DNA from: Acidobacteriota bacterium
GTDB lineage: Bacteria > Acidobacteriota > Terriglobia > Terriglobales > Acidobacteriaceae
DNA length: 64,000 nt
Reading direction: 5' to 3'
NCBI GenBank assembly: GCA_021846985.1
Contig: JAJZVX010000004.1
Span: forward strand, 124,001-188,000
The translations under genes were made by a program, and so were the position numbers. Position 1 is the first letter of the stretch. The number at the start of each line of letters is the position of its first letter. Of the stretch, positions 63,772 through 64,000 are shown piece after piece. Below the pieces are notes generated by a model. It was not told where the DNA came from, did no database searches, and saw nothing but the letters and a program-made list of their open reading frames with translations.

Positions 63772-64000
63772 GCCAGCCGTCTTCCCTCACCGCGCTTCGC
63801 TTCGTTCCGCAACCCCGGCGCCACGCGCCTTGGCGCGCTCTCTTTCCACCCTGACCTTCGTTCTTCCGACATCTCGATCGCAGCCCCTACCGCATCGGCG
63901 AGTGCTTCGCCGTTGGCCAGGCGCCTCCCTCGGCCTTCCCGCTCAACACCGCGTGGATCGACTCGCAGCCCGCGCAACAGGGCGGAAACAGCCTCCGGGC
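63678..64000 (-). CDS. 3' end of a probable GT4 glycosyltransferase (partial)
   Basis: Only the C-terminal about 107 codons are in the window; the 5' part lies beyond 64000. The first residues read PEAVSALLRGLRVDPRG and then GEALADAVGAAIEM, the pattern of the GT4 acceptor/donor region ('PEAV...GLLVDP...ALADAI'). The C-terminus is Arg-rich and runs 94 bases into wcaF. The assignment rests on this short match and is tentative. Confidence 0.45.
   Translation of the reverse strand, partial: PEAVSALLRGLRVDPRGVEREGRGRRLANGEALADAVGAAIEMSEERRSGWKESAPRRVAPGLRNEAKRGEGRRLAWMRESISNSISFGCLRDFGGDRGFMCSFGG

Noticed and set aside
1-64000. CRISPR array, rRNA, tRNA, riboswitch or insertion sequence
   Set aside because: No regularly spaced repeats beyond the 23-bp tandem run, no RNA-gene signatures and no transposase frame found.

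Overview
The window is high-GC, gene-dense bacterial DNA. Its gene content (GH5 and GH2 enzymes for mannan-type polysaccharide, an Asd of the archaeal/yeast-like length class, many GTG/TTG starts, DUF3037 and HipA-like proteins, exopolysaccharide genes) fits a soil Acidobacteriota, probably Acidobacteriaceae/Terriglobales. That assignment is inferred from gene families only; no rRNA or tRNA gene is visible.

Layout. (1) 0-11 kb: a GatB/YqeY protein, a secreted GH5 mannanase-like enzyme, an AXE1-like esterase, the diaminopimelate/lysine genes dapA, dapB, lysC and asd (all minus strand), then a divergent Tat-exported GH2 beta-mannosidase-like enzyme. (2) 11-21 kb: an M48 metalloprotease; an NtrC-class sigma-54 response regulator and its histidine kinase, divergent from a three-gene RND efflux operon (outer-membrane factor, lipoprotein adaptor, CusA/CzcA-type pump). 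A close match to a sigma-54 promoter, with repeated upstream half-sites, lies before the operon. (3) 21.7-43.2 kb: a minus-strand phage structural cassette: small basic protein, a 2590-residue fibre-like protein with a Sec signal peptide, terminase large subunit, an inserted HipA-like kinase plus DUF3037 pair, portal, prohead protease-like protein, coiled-coil protein, major capsid protein, connector-type proteins, tail proteins and a holin-like protein. Both flanks are chromosomal genes, and no integrase, repressor, replication gene, endolysin or tape-measure gene is seen, so the element looks domesticated or degenerate (GTA-like is one option). Its intergenic gaps hold hairpins and short repeats. 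(4) 43.8-54.4 kb: isoaspartyl peptidase, a minus-strand glycosyltransferase/methyltransferase operon, threonine dehydrogenase, Maf, a sodium:solute symporter and a large secreted protein of unknown function. (5) 54.5-64 kb: an operon of acyl carrier protein, FkbH-like HAD-IIIC protein, membrane-anchored SGNH protein and MBOAT acyltransferase, followed on the other strand by a VOC protein, an AraD-type epimerase and polysaccharide genes (flippase, GT-A glycosyltransferase, WcaF-like acetyltransferase and the 3' end of a probable GT4 enzyme).

The most promising unusual systems are the ACP/FkbH/SGNH/MBOAT operon, which has the same logic as the Dlt D-alanylation system but with an FkbH-type enzyme as the probable loading step (possibly glyceryl transfer to a surface polymer); the integrase-less capsid cassette carrying a kinase/DUF3037 cargo; and the self-contained sigma-54-controlled efflux locus.
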